Source: DATFVA01 sp963832355 (GTDB taxonomy: Bacteria; Bacteroidota; Ignavibacteria; Ignavibacteriales; Ignavibacteriaceae). From it: a DNA stretch of 64,000 nucleotides. Both the position numbers and the translations under genes were made by a program. The stretch is taken from positions 52,685 to 116,684 of the forward strand of contig CAWHTX010000015.1 of the NCBI GenBank assembly GCA_963832355.1, in the 5' to 3' direction. Under the pieces are notes generated by a model, which saw only the letters and a program-made list of their open reading frames with translations, searched no databases and was not told the DNA's origin. Below are positions 54,512-63,651 of this stretch, in pieces (position 1 is the first letter of the stretch; each line of letters starts with the position of its first letter).

Positions 54512-55942
54512 ATGCATAGGATATGGACATGGATAAACGACAGGATACCGGTTGCCAAAGTTCTGCAGATAGGGTTAGATGAGGAAATCATCGGCGGCTC
54601 AAGCTTCTTCTACACGCTGGGAAGCGCAACGTTATTCGTTTTCACGCTTCAGATGGTTACCGGTATCTGGCAGCTGTTCTATTATGTGCCTACCGTGGAT
54701 CATGCGTACGACAGCCTGAATTTCTTTCGGCTTTTCGTTCCCTACGGATGGCTGATCCATGGTCTCCACTACTGGGGCGCAACGGCTATGGTGATCCTGG
54801 TCGGACTTCATATACTAAGAGTTTTCATCTGGGGTGCTTATAAACAGCCGCGTGAACTGACATGGACATTCGGGGTAGTTCTGCTCCTGTTAACAATTAC
54901 AATGAGTTTCACGGGAGCGGCCTTGCCGTGGGACGAAAGAGGCTACTGGGCAACAGTGGTAGGCACCAGCATTGCCGGAACAACACCGGTTATCGGAACC
55001 GGCATAAAATACTTGCTGATCGGGGGAAGTAAAATCGGTCAGTTAACACTTTCACGGTTTTTCATTCTGCATACGGCACTCATTCCCATCATCGCGTTAG
55101 TGTTTATTACTTTTCATATCGCCGCATTCAGGAAATTCGGGAGCGTGGGTCCCTGGAAAGAAGAAAAAAGAAAAACTAAAAGTGATTTCTGGCCGGACCA
55201 GGTAACCAAAGATATTATCGTCGGCGTGCTGATATTCTTACTGCTTGTAACCCTGGCAGCATTCAGTCCGCCCCCCTTTACCGGTCCCGCCGATCCCCTC
55301 GATACCACGTTCGCGCCCAAGCCCGAGTGGAACTTCCTGTTCCTTTACCAGGCGCTTAAATTATTCCCGGGTTCCCTCGAAAAACTGGGTACGGTGGGCA
55401 TTCCCGCATTAGTTCTGCTGCTGTTTATTCTTCTTCCTTTCCTCGACCGTAAAGAGAAAAGGAATCCTGCCAAACGTCCTTTTATGATGCTGGGAGGAAT
55501 GTTTTTTCTGGGACTGCTCTTCACCCTCACGTGGATGGGTTACAGCAGCGGAGAAAAGAAATCTGAGAGTGAAACGTATTCAAAAGTAAAGACGGCCGCA
55601 GTGAAAGTAAAGAAACTGTCGCCTGCAGCCCTGAGAGGACAAAATATCTATAACACCTACGGCTGTATGTCGTGCCATACAATAAGCGGAAACGGGGGTA
55701 AAATCGGTCCTAACCTTACCAATGAATCGCAGAAAGGACACTCAAAAAACTGGATAATCACCCAGGTAACAAATCCCCGCAGTCATAACCCCCATTCGCC
55801 TATGCCGCCGTTTTCAATGCTCGACACCACGCAGTTAAGTGATCTGGCCGATTACCTGTTATCTCCTCATCCCCAATCGGCAGGAACGGGTACCCAAAAG
55901 GCGGCAGCTGCCGAATCGCAGTCAGTTCCGCTCAACAAATGA
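54512..55942 (+). CDS. Cytochrome b (bc complex) with fused C-terminal cytochrome c domain
   Basis: Protein of 476 residues. The N-terminal cytochrome b has the haem-binding histidine pairs in IHGLHYWGATAMVILVGLHI and RFFILHTALIPIIALVFITF, and GAALPWDERGYWATVVGTSI. The Qo-site motif reads KPEWNFLFLYQALKLF, where PEWN replaces the usual PEWY. The C-terminal part (about residues 350-476) is a cytochrome c domain with CMSCHTISGNGGKIGPN. The frame stops at 55942 in AAATGAG; skipping one base would continue into the next cytochrome c. It oxidises quinol and passes electrons to its c domain. Confidence 0.9.
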   Translation: MHRIWTWINDRIPVAKVLQIGLDEEIIGGSSFFYTLGSATLFVFTLQMVTGIWQLFYYVPTVDHAYDSLNFFRLFVPYGWLIHGLHYWGATAMVILVGLHILRVFIWGAYKQPRELTWTFGVVLLLLTITMSFTGAALPWDERGYWATVVGTSIAGTTPVIGTGIKYLLIGGSKIGQLTLSRFFILHTALIPIIALVFITFHIAAFRKFGSVGPWKEEKRKTKSDFWPDQVTKDIIVGVLIFLLLVTLAAFSPPPFTGPADPLDTTFAPKPEWNFLFLYQALKLFPGSLEKLGTVGIPALVLLLFILLPFLDRKEKRNPAKRPFMMLGGMFFLGLLFTLTWMGYSSGEKKSESETYSKVKTAAVKVKKLSPAALRGQNIYNTYGCMSCHTISGNGGKIGPNLTNESQKGHSKNWIITQVTNPRSHNPHSPMPPFSMLDTTQLSDLADYLLSPHPQSAGTGTQKAAAAESQSVPLNK

Positions 55943-56504
55943 GAACAGCGAATTACCGGAGAGAAATGCTGCCGCTGCAGGCACCGAAGAGGCCGGCACC
56001 GGTAATAACGAAGCACAACCGGGCGGCAAAAATCAAAGTACAACAGGTCCTGCGGCAGAAATGATCGGCAACGTTGTACACGGGGCTTTATTATTCGGGC
56101 GCGACTGTGAATCGTGTCATGGAACAGACGGCAAAGGAGGAGTACCCAACCCGGGTTCATTAAGCGGACACGTTCCGGCACTTAATCCCATCAGCAAAAA
56201 ATTGTTCAGCAAAAATCCTCAGACATTTGCCGACAACATCGACAGGATCATTCAGAACGGATCCGTACCGCAGGGACAAAGTCCCCAGCTCAAAATGGAA
56301 GATTACGGAAAATCGCATGCACTAACACAGCAGGAGATTGCGAATATCGAGGCATATATCTTAAACCTCAACGGAGTCAACAGGGCCGAGATACAGATAA
56401 CCTCTTTCAGTCCCGAAGAATATTACATAGTAGTTGCGGGAACGTTCGCGGTAATAAGCATACTGTTCGTTTTCCTCTGGTACTCAAAGAAGAAAAAGGA
56501 GTAA
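55839..56504 (+). CDS. Membrane-anchored cytochrome c, perhaps part of the cytochrome b protein
   Basis: The frame opens at ATG 55839 inside the cytochrome b gene but has no ribosome site there. From 55941 it reads ENSELPERNAAAAGTEEAG, a linker, then NVVHGALLFGRDCESCHGTD (haem site) and ends with a transmembrane helix YYIVVAGTFAVISILFVFLW and KKKKE. It is one base out of frame with the cytochrome b gene, so b-c-c may be one chain interrupted by a single extra base near 55940. If separate, it is a bc-complex partner cytochrome. Confidence 0.7.
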   Translation: MIWPITCYLLIPNRQERVPKRRQLPNRSQFRSTNENSELPERNAAAAGTEEAGTGNNEAQPGGKNQSTTGPAAEMIGNVVHGALLFGRDCESCHGTDGKGGVPNPGSLSGHVPALNPISKKLFSKNPQTFADNIDRIIQNGSVPQGQSPQLKMEDYGKSHALTQQEIANIEAYILNLNGVNRAEIQITSFSPEEYYIVVAGTFAVISILFVFLWYSKKKKE

Positions 56505-56597
56505 CGGATAGCACTGACCTCTTTGTCCCCTATCACCCTCGCCGAGTGCAGAATTTCATAACTAATACAGATAATCAAACATAAGCGGAAGATACGC

Positions 56598-57716
56598 GTG
56601 CATATTATAGCCGACATAAGTAAATACCTCACGGGCAGCTGGCTCCTGCCGGCAGCCATCCTCGCGGGAGCAATTGCGGCGGGGTACCTCCTTCACCTGC
56701 TGGTATCGTTCATACTGAATCTGAACGTAGTAAAGAAGAACGTAACCATCAGGGGCATCGAACTCCGCTTCGAGCACCTCAGGCCCCCGTTAAGAGCGCT
56801 CTTCCCGGCCATCGGCGCAAGCATCGCGCTCCCGTTCGCGCATATTAGTCCCGACATAAAAGACATCATCGACCACATACTGCGCCTCTGGATCATCGCC
56901 TCGCTCACCTGGCTGGCGGTAAGGATCATTTACATAATACGCGATGTAATACTGAGCCGGTACAGGCTCGACCAGCGCGACAACCTGAGGGCGAGAAGAA
57001 TGTACACGCAGATAAGGGTAATACAGAGAGTGGTATCCGTTGTCATACTTATCATCGGCGTATCCATTATGCTGATGACGTTTGAGAAAGTACGGGAGAT
57101 TGGCGTAAGTCTTTTAGCCTCGGCGGGAGTAATCGGCATCATCCTCGGCTTCGCCGCCCAGCGCACACTCGGCAACCTGATAGCCGGCATACAGATCGCC
57201 ATCGCACAGCCGATAAAACTTGAAGACGTTGTGGTAGTAGAAGGCGAATGGGGATGGATAGAAGAGATCACACTTACGTATGTTGTCGTCCGCATATGGG
57301 ACCTGAGAAGGCTGATCGTACCGATCTCTTATTTTATACAGAACCCGATACAGAACTGGACCCGGAAGTCGGCCGACCTCCTCGGCTACGTTTACATCTA
57401 CACCGACTACACCGTGCCCGTAGGCAAAGTACGCGAAGAACTCACAAAGATACTGGAGGCAAGCGATTACTGGGACAAGAAAACGAACGTACTGCAGGTA
57501 ACCAACGCAACCGAGCGGACAGTAGAACTGCGGGCGCTGATGAGCGCATCCGACTCACCCACGGCGTGGAACCTCCGCTGCGAAGTAAGAGAAAAGCTGC
57601 TGGATTTCCTTCAGAAGAACTACCCCCGGTGCCTCCCGAAAGTCCGCCTCGAAACAGAACAGAAACCCGATGCCCTTCCTCAGGAACAAAAGAAGGATCC
57701 CGCTTCTGATGACTAG
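56598..57716 (+). CDS. MscS-family mechanosensitive channel
   Basis: Protein of 372 residues from GTG 56598; GGAAGA precedes it. It has four or five hydrophobic helices, then the pore-lining helix LLASAGVIGIILGFAAQRTL and the beta-domain signature GNLIAGIQIAIAQPIKLEDV with VEGEWGWIEEITLTY, and a C-terminal vestibule domain ending in a charged tail. It opens under membrane tension to release solutes. It is a stand-alone gene after the cytochrome cluster. Confidence 0.93.
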   Translation: MHIIADISKYLTGSWLLPAAILAGAIAAGYLLHLLVSFILNLNVVKKNVTIRGIELRFEHLRPPLRALFPAIGASIALPFAHISPDIKDIIDHILRLWIIASLTWLAVRIIYIIRDVILSRYRLDQRDNLRARRMYTQIRVIQRVVSVVILIIGVSIMLMTFEKVREIGVSLLASAGVIGIILGFAAQRTLGNLIAGIQIAIAQPIKLEDVVVVEGEWGWIEEITLTYVVVRIWDLRRLIVPISYFIQNPIQNWTRKSADLLGYVYIYTDYTVPVGKVREELTKILEASDYWDKKTNVLQVTNATERTVELRALMSASDSPTAWNLRCEVREKLLDFLQKNYPRCLPKVRLETEQKPDALPQEQKKDPASDD

Positions 57717-57844
57717 CATGGTGATGTGCCTGAATATGGGGATAAATCCCCGGGAGTAAAGCCCCAACATTCAGCCTTTACCCTGCCCTTCCCCGCACAT
57801 CGCTCATCCTTTTATTATATTAGTATGACAGAAAGGAGAAAACT

Positions 57845-58366
57845 ATGAGAACGATACAGAAACCTGAGACAGGCGAATACCCCGCATACGCTTCAATGTA
57901 CATCGACCTTCTCCCCGACGACGGAATGGTGCTTCAGCATATGGAAGATAACCTGAAGATGGTAAAAGAATTTATACAATCGATCCCCGAAGAAAAACTG
58001 CTGCACAGGTACGCCCCCGAAAAGTGGTCAATAAAAGAAATACTCGTACACATCACAGACGACGAGCGGATCTTCGCATACCGCGCACTCCGTTTTGCGA
58101 GGAACGACAGCACAGAGCTGCCGGGATTCGAGCAGGACGACTATGCGGCCGCATCAAAGGCAGACGATCGTCCCCTTGAGAACATCCTTGAAGAATACGA
58201 AGCCGTAAGGAAATCGACCATCGCGCTGTTCAACGGACTTGACGACGAAGCACTGCTCCGCAGGGGCACAGCCGACGGAAACAAAGACACAGTTCGTGCC
58301 CTCGCCTACCACATCGCCGGCCACGAGCTCCACCACATATTTTTCATTAAGGAATACTACCTGTAA
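57845..58366 (+). CDS. DinB-family (putative metalloenzyme)
   Basis: Protein of 173 residues with the four-helix DinB fold. The putative metal-binding triad is in WSIKEILVHITDDERIFAYR (His) and AYHIAGHELHHIFFIKEYYL (two His). The start has GAGAAAAC before the ATG. DinB superfamily proteins include thiol transferases and hydrolases; the substrate is unknown. Confidence 0.85.
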   Translation: MRTIQKPETGEYPAYASMYIDLLPDDGMVLQHMEDNLKMVKEFIQSIPEEKLLHRYAPEKWSIKEILVHITDDERIFAYRALRFARNDSTELPGFEQDDYAAASKADDRPLENILEEYEAVRKSTIALFNGLDDEALLRRGTADGNKDTVRALAYHIAGHELHHIFFIKEYYL

Positions 58367-58405
58367 TCTCTTTTCCGGTCATTGCGGGCAGAGCGAAGCA
58401 ATCCC

Positions 58406-60790
58406 TCACTCATACCTTAAACTCTTAACAGGGTTTGCTGAGGCCGTCTTAATACACTGAAAACTTATCGTAACTACCGCTATAAGCAGCGCGGCTAACC
58501 CGGCCAGTATATAAACACCAGGACCAATCTCCGTTTTATACGCAAACTCCTCCAGCCACCCGGAAGCCGCAAAATAGGCCGCCGGCCACGCTATTACATT
58601 CGCAATCAAAACCCACTTCGTAAAATCTTTGGAAAGAAGAAGTGAAATGTTAAACACATTGGCGCCGAGTACCTTCCTTATCCCGATCTCCTTTATCCTC
58701 AGCTCCGTGTCGAACGATGATAACCCGAAAAGTCCCAGCGATGCCACAATCACCGAAAGCATCGCAAAAACCATTATCAGCGTCCCGGTCTTTTCATCCG
58801 TCCTGTACATACTGTTGTACTCTTCAGTCAGGGTCCTGTAATTAAATTCTTTACCGGGTAATAACTCTCCGTATTTATTTTTCAATGAAGCGATTACCCG
58901 TTTGGAATTCCCCGGATCGATCTTAACAGCAATGTTGTAATACCGTTCGGGATTTATATAAAGAAACAAAGGCTCAATTTTGCTGCGGAATGATGCGATA
59001 TGAAAATCTTTAACCACCCCTATTATTCTAACCAGGCGCTCCTTTCCTCCCGAAGGAATGTACGCCTCAGTCCCCACAGGATCTTTTAAGCCCAGTTTCT
59101 TCACGGCCGTTTCATTGATAATTACAGAATGCTCAGCATCCGTGGGATGGTCTTCAGAAAAATTTCTTCCTGCCGCTATTTGTATGCCGAGCGTCTTAAT
59201 AAGATCGTAGTCAACACCCGAAGCCTGCATAAACGGGGGCCTGTCATAGCTGCGCCCTTTTATTCTAAACGACTGCTGTTCCTTATTGTTTATGCCCGGC
59301 AGTGTGTAAGCACCCGAAACATATTCAACTCCCGGAATGGTCTTTATTTCGTTCCTCAGAACATAGTACTTATCCACTGCGCCTTTTTCCGACACCGGGT
59401 AGCTTATAACAAGCACATTCTTTTTATCAAAACCGGGATCACTGGTGCGCATAAAGTTAAGCTGCTTGTAAATTGCCGCCGTTCCGATCAGGAGAAAGAT
59501 CGATATTGAAAACTGAAGCACCACAAGCACCCTTCTCAGGTTTGATGCTGAAGTACCGGGAGTTTTTATTCCCCTCAGCGAATCTATCGGTTTATACTTT
59601 GAAAGAAATACCGCCGGGTATATCCCTGCCGCAAGTCCCGTAAAAGATACCACCCCGGCCAGGATCAGCAGAAAACCCGGATCGAAATAATTTATCCTGT
59701 CAATGTTCACATCGAAATATCTGAATAATAACGGGTTTAATAATTCAAAAAGGATAATACTTATAAAAGCCGCCAGCAGCGTAATAATAACAGATTCCCC
59801 CCAGAACTGTTTTATCAGTCTGAACCTGCCCGCACCCAGCACCTTCCTTAATCCCGCCTCCTTTGAACGGCGCAGCGAACGTGCAGTAGTGAGGTTTATA
59901 AAATTAAGACAGGCGATCAGCAGCAGCAGGAACGAGATCGACGTCAGGATATAAATTGATTTGATATTCCCCGTGGGACCCAGCTCGCCGAGCATGTCGG
60001 ATTTCAGGTAAATATCCCTCAGCGGGAGAACATGAATATTCAGCATTTTCCCGAAATTTTCATTCGTATGTTCCGTAAGCAGCCTGTCAAGCCTGGCCTC
60101 CAGCTCACCCGTTGAATATTTCTTCTTCAGATACAGGAACGTATAATCCTGTCCCCACTGCTCCCACACCTGGTTAATATTAAAAATATCTACTGCCTTT
60201 GAATAAGGCGCAATAAAATCGCACTTCAGGTAAGTATTCTGAGGAGGGTTATCAATTACCCCGGCAACAATAAAATCATATTTATCATCCACCGTTAAAC
60301 TCCGTCCCGCCGCATTTTCAGTGCCGAAATACTTCTCCGCCGTTCTCTTCGAGATCACTACAGAATTAGGACTATTCAGCGCGCCTGCCGGGTTGCCCGC
60401 TATAAAAGGAAAAGTAAATACATTAAAAACATTTGAATCGGCAAAAAAGAAATTATTCTCAATAAAATCCCTGCCGCCCGCTTTAACCTTTGCATTATAA
60501 AATTTCCTGAACCTTACACAGGCATTTACCCCGGGAATCTCATCCACAGCCGCCGGACCTATACCGGGCATTGAACCGGCCAGCGTCATCCCGTTGTCGA
60601 ACCCTACTGAAACCCTCACAATACTATCAGCGTTCTTATGCATCGATTCATAACCCAGCTCATTAGAAACATAAACCAATATCACCAGGCTTCCGGCCAT
60701 CCCCAGGGACAAACCGAAAATATTGATAAGAGAATAAAGCTTGTTTTTAAAAAGATTGCGAAAAGTTATTTTAAGATAATTCCTCAGCAT
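58406..60790 (-). CDS. FtsX/MacB-type ABC transporter permease
   Basis: Protein of 794 residues. It starts MLRNYLKITFRNLFKNKLYS, typical of MacB-type permeases, followed by a periplasmic core domain (MacB_PCD). Four membrane segments form an FtsX permease; a second copy of the fold (SLRRSKEAGLRKVLGAGRFR and ELRIKEIGIRKVLGANVFNI) gives the two-fold structure. It needs an ATPase partner, which is not adjacent. Such systems export lipoproteins, peptides or toxins. Confidence 0.9.
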   Translation of the reverse strand: MLRNYLKITFRNLFKNKLYSLINIFGLSLGMAGSLVILVYVSNELGYESMHKNADSIVRVSVGFDNGMTLAGSMPGIGPAAVDEIPGVNACVRFRKFYNAKVKAGGRDFIENNFFFADSNVFNVFTFPFIAGNPAGALNSPNSVVISKRTAEKYFGTENAAGRSLTVDDKYDFIVAGVIDNPPQNTYLKCDFIAPYSKAVDIFNINQVWEQWGQDYTFLYLKKKYSTGELEARLDRLLTEHTNENFGKMLNIHVLPLRDIYLKSDMLGELGPTGNIKSIYILTSISFLLLLIACLNFINLTTARSLRRSKEAGLRKVLGAGRFRLIKQFWGESVIITLLAAFISIILFELLNPLLFRYFDVNIDRINYFDPGFLLILAGVVSFTGLAAGIYPAVFLSKYKPIDSLRGIKTPGTSASNLRRVLVVLQFSISIFLLIGTAAIYKQLNFMRTSDPGFDKKNVLVISYPVSEKGAVDKYYVLRNEIKTIPGVEYVSGAYTLPGINNKEQQSFRIKGRSYDRPPFMQASGVDYDLIKTLGIQIAAGRNFSEDHPTDAEHSVIINETAVKKLGLKDPVGTEAYIPSGGKERLVRIIGVVKDFHIASFRSKIEPLFLYINPERYYNIAVKIDPGNSKRVIASLKNKYGELLPGKEFNYRTLTEEYNSMYRTDEKTGTLIMVFAMLSVIVASLGLFGLSSFDTELRIKEIGIRKVLGANVFNISLLLSKDFTKWVLIANVIAWPAAYFAASGWLEEFAYKTEIGPGVYILAGLAALLIAVVTISFQCIKTASANPVKSLRYE

Positions 60791-61011
60791 AATTAACTCC
60801 TCTTTAAATGCCGGACCAGCAGGTTGTAAAATTTTCGCGCATCAGACCCCAATTAACGTGCCCGGTCAGTCATAACCCCGGTAAAAGAACATACAGCACA
60901 CAGTTACAGCCCGCCGGAAAATTTCTACTGTTCGTATCCGTACTCCAGCGTCCGCTCCCGAACAGTAAAAGCATCCCGCACTCCTTCTGCTTCCCCGCAG
61001 TAATCCCGTAC

Positions 61012-61068
61012 TTATCCCGTAGTTTGAGGCCGGATGTAGGCCGAAATGAGGCCGGGATGAGGCCGAAG
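61012..61068. repeat. Third copy of the 11-bp-phased AGGCCG array
   Basis: The 374 gene-free bases 60791-61164 contain TTATCCCGTAGTTTG followed by four AGGCCG hexamers at 11-bp spacing. A shorter unit ATCCCGTACTT stands just before it (61003-61013). The rest of the stretch has no gene. Confidence 0.65.
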
Positions 61069-61164
61069 AAAAAATGGAAAAATTATGACTGAAGAACCCC
61101 AAAAACTGTAAATTCTGGCTAAAATTTAACATATTTGGAGATAAAATAAAAACGGGAAAACCAA

Positions 61165-61822
61165 ATGGCGGTACAAAAAGCAAACATACTCGGGGAAGTC
61201 CGGGGGAAAGTAGGAGACACACTCTACCGAAAAATTAACGGAAAAATACACGTTTCAAAAGTCTCCGGTAAGCACACCCCCAGTCAGCTCCCCGCGGAAA
61301 TAACCAGGCGGGAAAACCAGAAAGTTAACGGAAAATTCGGTTCGGCAATACTAAAGAGCCCCATTGCTCAATACTATCTGGGAAAAAGAAAAAGCACCAT
61401 GCACCAGGGCGAACAACAAGATCAACAAAATCAACTTTAATTTATGCGAACCCGACCATCCCACAGAAAAAGCACAGATAACCCCCGGCGGCTTCAAACT
61501 TGAAGCAGAAGAAATAAATATAAAGCCCGGCAGGATAGAAATAACACCCGAACCCATAAAACTTCAGAAAGACGAAACACAGGTTACCTACATAATGATC
61601 CTCAGTCTCTGGAACCCCCGCGGCAAGCGAACCGCCCCCTTCGAATTCCTTATGCCGGAAGACTACACTGCAGAAGGCACAAAGCTTATCTTCAGATTAG
61701 ACAAAGAGGAAACCGCCCTGGCAAAAAAATACAAGAACAAAACAATCTTCCTTGCTGCGGTAACCCTTGATGATAAGTACAATGTTAAAAGGTGGTCTGA
61801 AACTCAAGGCAGGGATCTATAA
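61165..61822 (+). CDS. Unknown protein, DUF6266-like N-terminus (frameshifted)
   Basis: The frame starts MAVQKANILGEVRGKVGDTL and reads on YRKINGKIHVSK, similar to the GKVGxxVYRxxNGK start of Bacteroidota proteins of the DUF6266 type. The frame ends at 61440; removing one A in the run 61383-61387 continues EKAPCTRANNKINKINFNLC and an Ig-like region with KPGRIEITPEPIKL, ending at 61822. Its stop overlaps the next gene start. Function unknown. The AT-richer, lysine-rich composition differs from the neighbours upstream. Confidence 0.6.
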
Positions 61823-62537
61823 TGACTAAATCAAAGATTGAATGGACAGAGCTGACGTGGAACCCTGCAACCGGATGCAGTAAAGTATCGCAAGGCTGCA
61901 AATTTTGTTATGCCGAAGTAATGGCCCGCCGTCTAAAAGCTATGGGTTTGGAAAAATACCGTAATGGATTCGAATTAGCCTTACACGAGGATGCACTTAA
62001 AATCCATATAGCTGGAAGCAGCCGAAAATTGTATTTGTTAATTCAATGAGCGATCTTTTTCATAAAGACATCCCGCTGGAATTTATCAAACGCGTGTTCA
62101 GGGTGATGAATGATAATCCGCAGCATGTATTTCAGGTTCTAACAAAACGGGCTGATAAGCTTTTAGAGTATAATAAGGATCTCAACTGGACGCATAACAT
62201 CTGGATGGGAGTATCTGTTGAGAACGAGGATAATCTTGACAGAGTAAGTTTTTTAAGAAAGACAAAAGCAAAAGTGAAATTTCTGTCGTGTGAACCACTC
62301 ATAGGTCCTCTTCCCGGATTAAATCTGAACAATATAGACTGGGTAATAGTGGGCGGTGAAAGCGGCAGGCGGCCAAGACCGATGAAACCAGAATGGGTCT
62401 ATGACATACATAACAAATGCCTTGATGCAGATATTCCCTTTTTCTTCAAACAATGGGGAGGAACTAGTAAAAAGAAAACAGGCAGAATATTAAAAGGTAA
62501 AGTTTACAGCGAAATGCCGTCAAAGCTTTATCTTTGA
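61822..62537 (+). CDS. DUF5131 (phage Gp37/Gp68-like) protein, frameshifted
   Basis: The start MTKSKIEWTELTWNPATGCS leads into a CSKVSQGCKFCYAE cysteine motif resembling a radical-SAM site. The frame breaks near 62000 (CTTAAAATCC); adding one base restores PYSWKQPKIVFVNSMSDLFH and continues to 62537 with WVIVGGESGRRPRPMKPEWV and the C-terminal FFFKQWGGTSKKKTGR. The family is found in phages and near DNA-defence genes; its activity is unknown. Confidence 0.8.
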
Positions 62538-62725
62538 ATATTTTCAATCTCATTTATTGAAACTAATTCCTGTGGAGGATATGCTAAGTCTAGGTTAACC
62601 GGCTCAATATAACATCTTTCTGTCTCTTCATTGAAATTGGTAATCCTATAAATAATATTTTCTTCGCCCGGTTCCGGGTCAACTAGTTTCACGGGTTCTG
62701 CCATATTAAGTTTTTTCTCTTTCAA
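62528..62725 (-). CDS. Small hypothetical protein (65 residues, TTG start)
   Basis: The TTG at 62725 follows AAAGGAGG at ideal spacing, so it is preferred over the ATG at 62761. The product reads LKEKKLNMAEPVKLVDPEPG and is acidic. Its start overlaps the stop of the upstream gene (TTGA), so translation is coupled. Unknown family. Confidence 0.6.
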   Translation of the reverse strand: MKEKKLNMAEPVKLVDPEPGEENIIYRITNFNEETERCYIEPVNLDLAYPPQELVSINEIENIQR

Positions 62726-63024
62726 TTGAACCTCCTTTGCCGGGTAGTTTCCCCTTCCCATTTTTTAAAAATAATATTATGATAATCAATAAAATTTATC
62801 AGAAATTTTTGTTCTTCCATCCCGTTTTTAAACAATGTAAAATTTAAAGGCGCGGCAACCTCTTCCAGAGAAGGAAATTTATTTTCAAATATTTCTGCAG
62901 AAGTAACTTTGATATTCTCAATCTCAACTTCATAGCCCTGTTCCTCCAATTCTGCACATAGAATACCAATACCTGAATTCATTTGATCACTTTCGAGAGC
63001 TGCGAAAATTTGTTCGATGATCAA
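62722..63024 (-). CDS. Small hypothetical protein (100 residues)
   Basis: An open frame of 100 residues starting MIIEQIFAALESDQMNSGIG, with an acidic region EEQGYEVEIENIKVTSAEIF and a basic end EGETTRQRRFN. Upstream is an AT-rich 210-base gene-free region. No family is recognised. It forms a pair with the previous gene, lying between the DUF5131 and vsr genes. Confidence 0.55.
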   Translation of the reverse strand: MIIEQIFAALESDQMNSGIGILCAELEEQGYEVEIENIKVTSAEIFENKFPSLEEVAAPLNFTLFKNGMEEQKFLINFIDYHNIIFKKWEGETTRQRRFN

Positions 63025-63234
63025 TAGAATAACCCTTTGTATACCCGTTATTACAATTTATTCAAAGATAATCAAAATTCCAGCGACCCACAAGTACTTA
63101 TAATATAATGAGTTATGACTAATTTGCCAGCCGCATAAAACTGAAGATGAAAAGTGATCTGCAAAATGATTATCTTAAAAAAAGAGCTGAAATAATTAAG
63201 TTCATAGTCTAAGCTAATTTTTTTATTTTTAGGA

Positions 63235-63651
63235 ATGGCTGATACTATTACTAAGGTGCATCGAAGCTGGAACATGAGCAGGATTAAGAGCAAAGACACC
63301 AAACCGGAAATTATCGTACGCTCAATGCTTCATAGAATGGGATATCGTTTTAGGGTGAATAAAAAGGATCTACCCGGCAAACCTGATATCGTGCTCCCTA
63401 AATATAAAACTGTAATATTTGTACACGGATGTTTCTGGCATATGCATAGGGGTTGTAAAGATGCCACAGTTCCTAAAACGAGAACAAAGTGGTGGCTAAA
63501 TAAATTAGAAGGAAACGTTAAAAGAGATAAAAAAAATATAATGCTATTAAGGAAATCGGGATGGAAAACTGCCGTAATTTGGGAATGTGAATTGATAAGT
63601 AATAATAATGATAAAATAATTCGCAAACTGAAAAAAATAATAAATCGATGA
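63235..63651 (+). CDS. vsr: Very short patch repair endonuclease Vsr
   Basis: Protein of 138 residues. Motifs: NMSRIKSKDTKPEIIVRSML, GYRFRVNKKDLPGKPDIVLP (with the metal-binding aspartate), and VIFVHGCFWHMHRGC with the zinc/active-site histidines and cysteines, then WWLNKLEGNVKRDKK. Vsr nicks T:G mismatches that arise when 5-methylcytosine deaminates, so it goes with a cytosine methyltransferase, which follows with an ATGA overlap. Confidence 0.93.
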   Translation: MADTITKVHRSWNMSRIKSKDTKPEIIVRSMLHRMGYRFRVNKKDLPGKPDIVLPKYKTVIFVHGCFWHMHRGCKDATVPKTRTKWWLNKLEGNVKRDKKNIMLLRKSGWKTAVIWECELISNNNDKIIRKLKKIINR

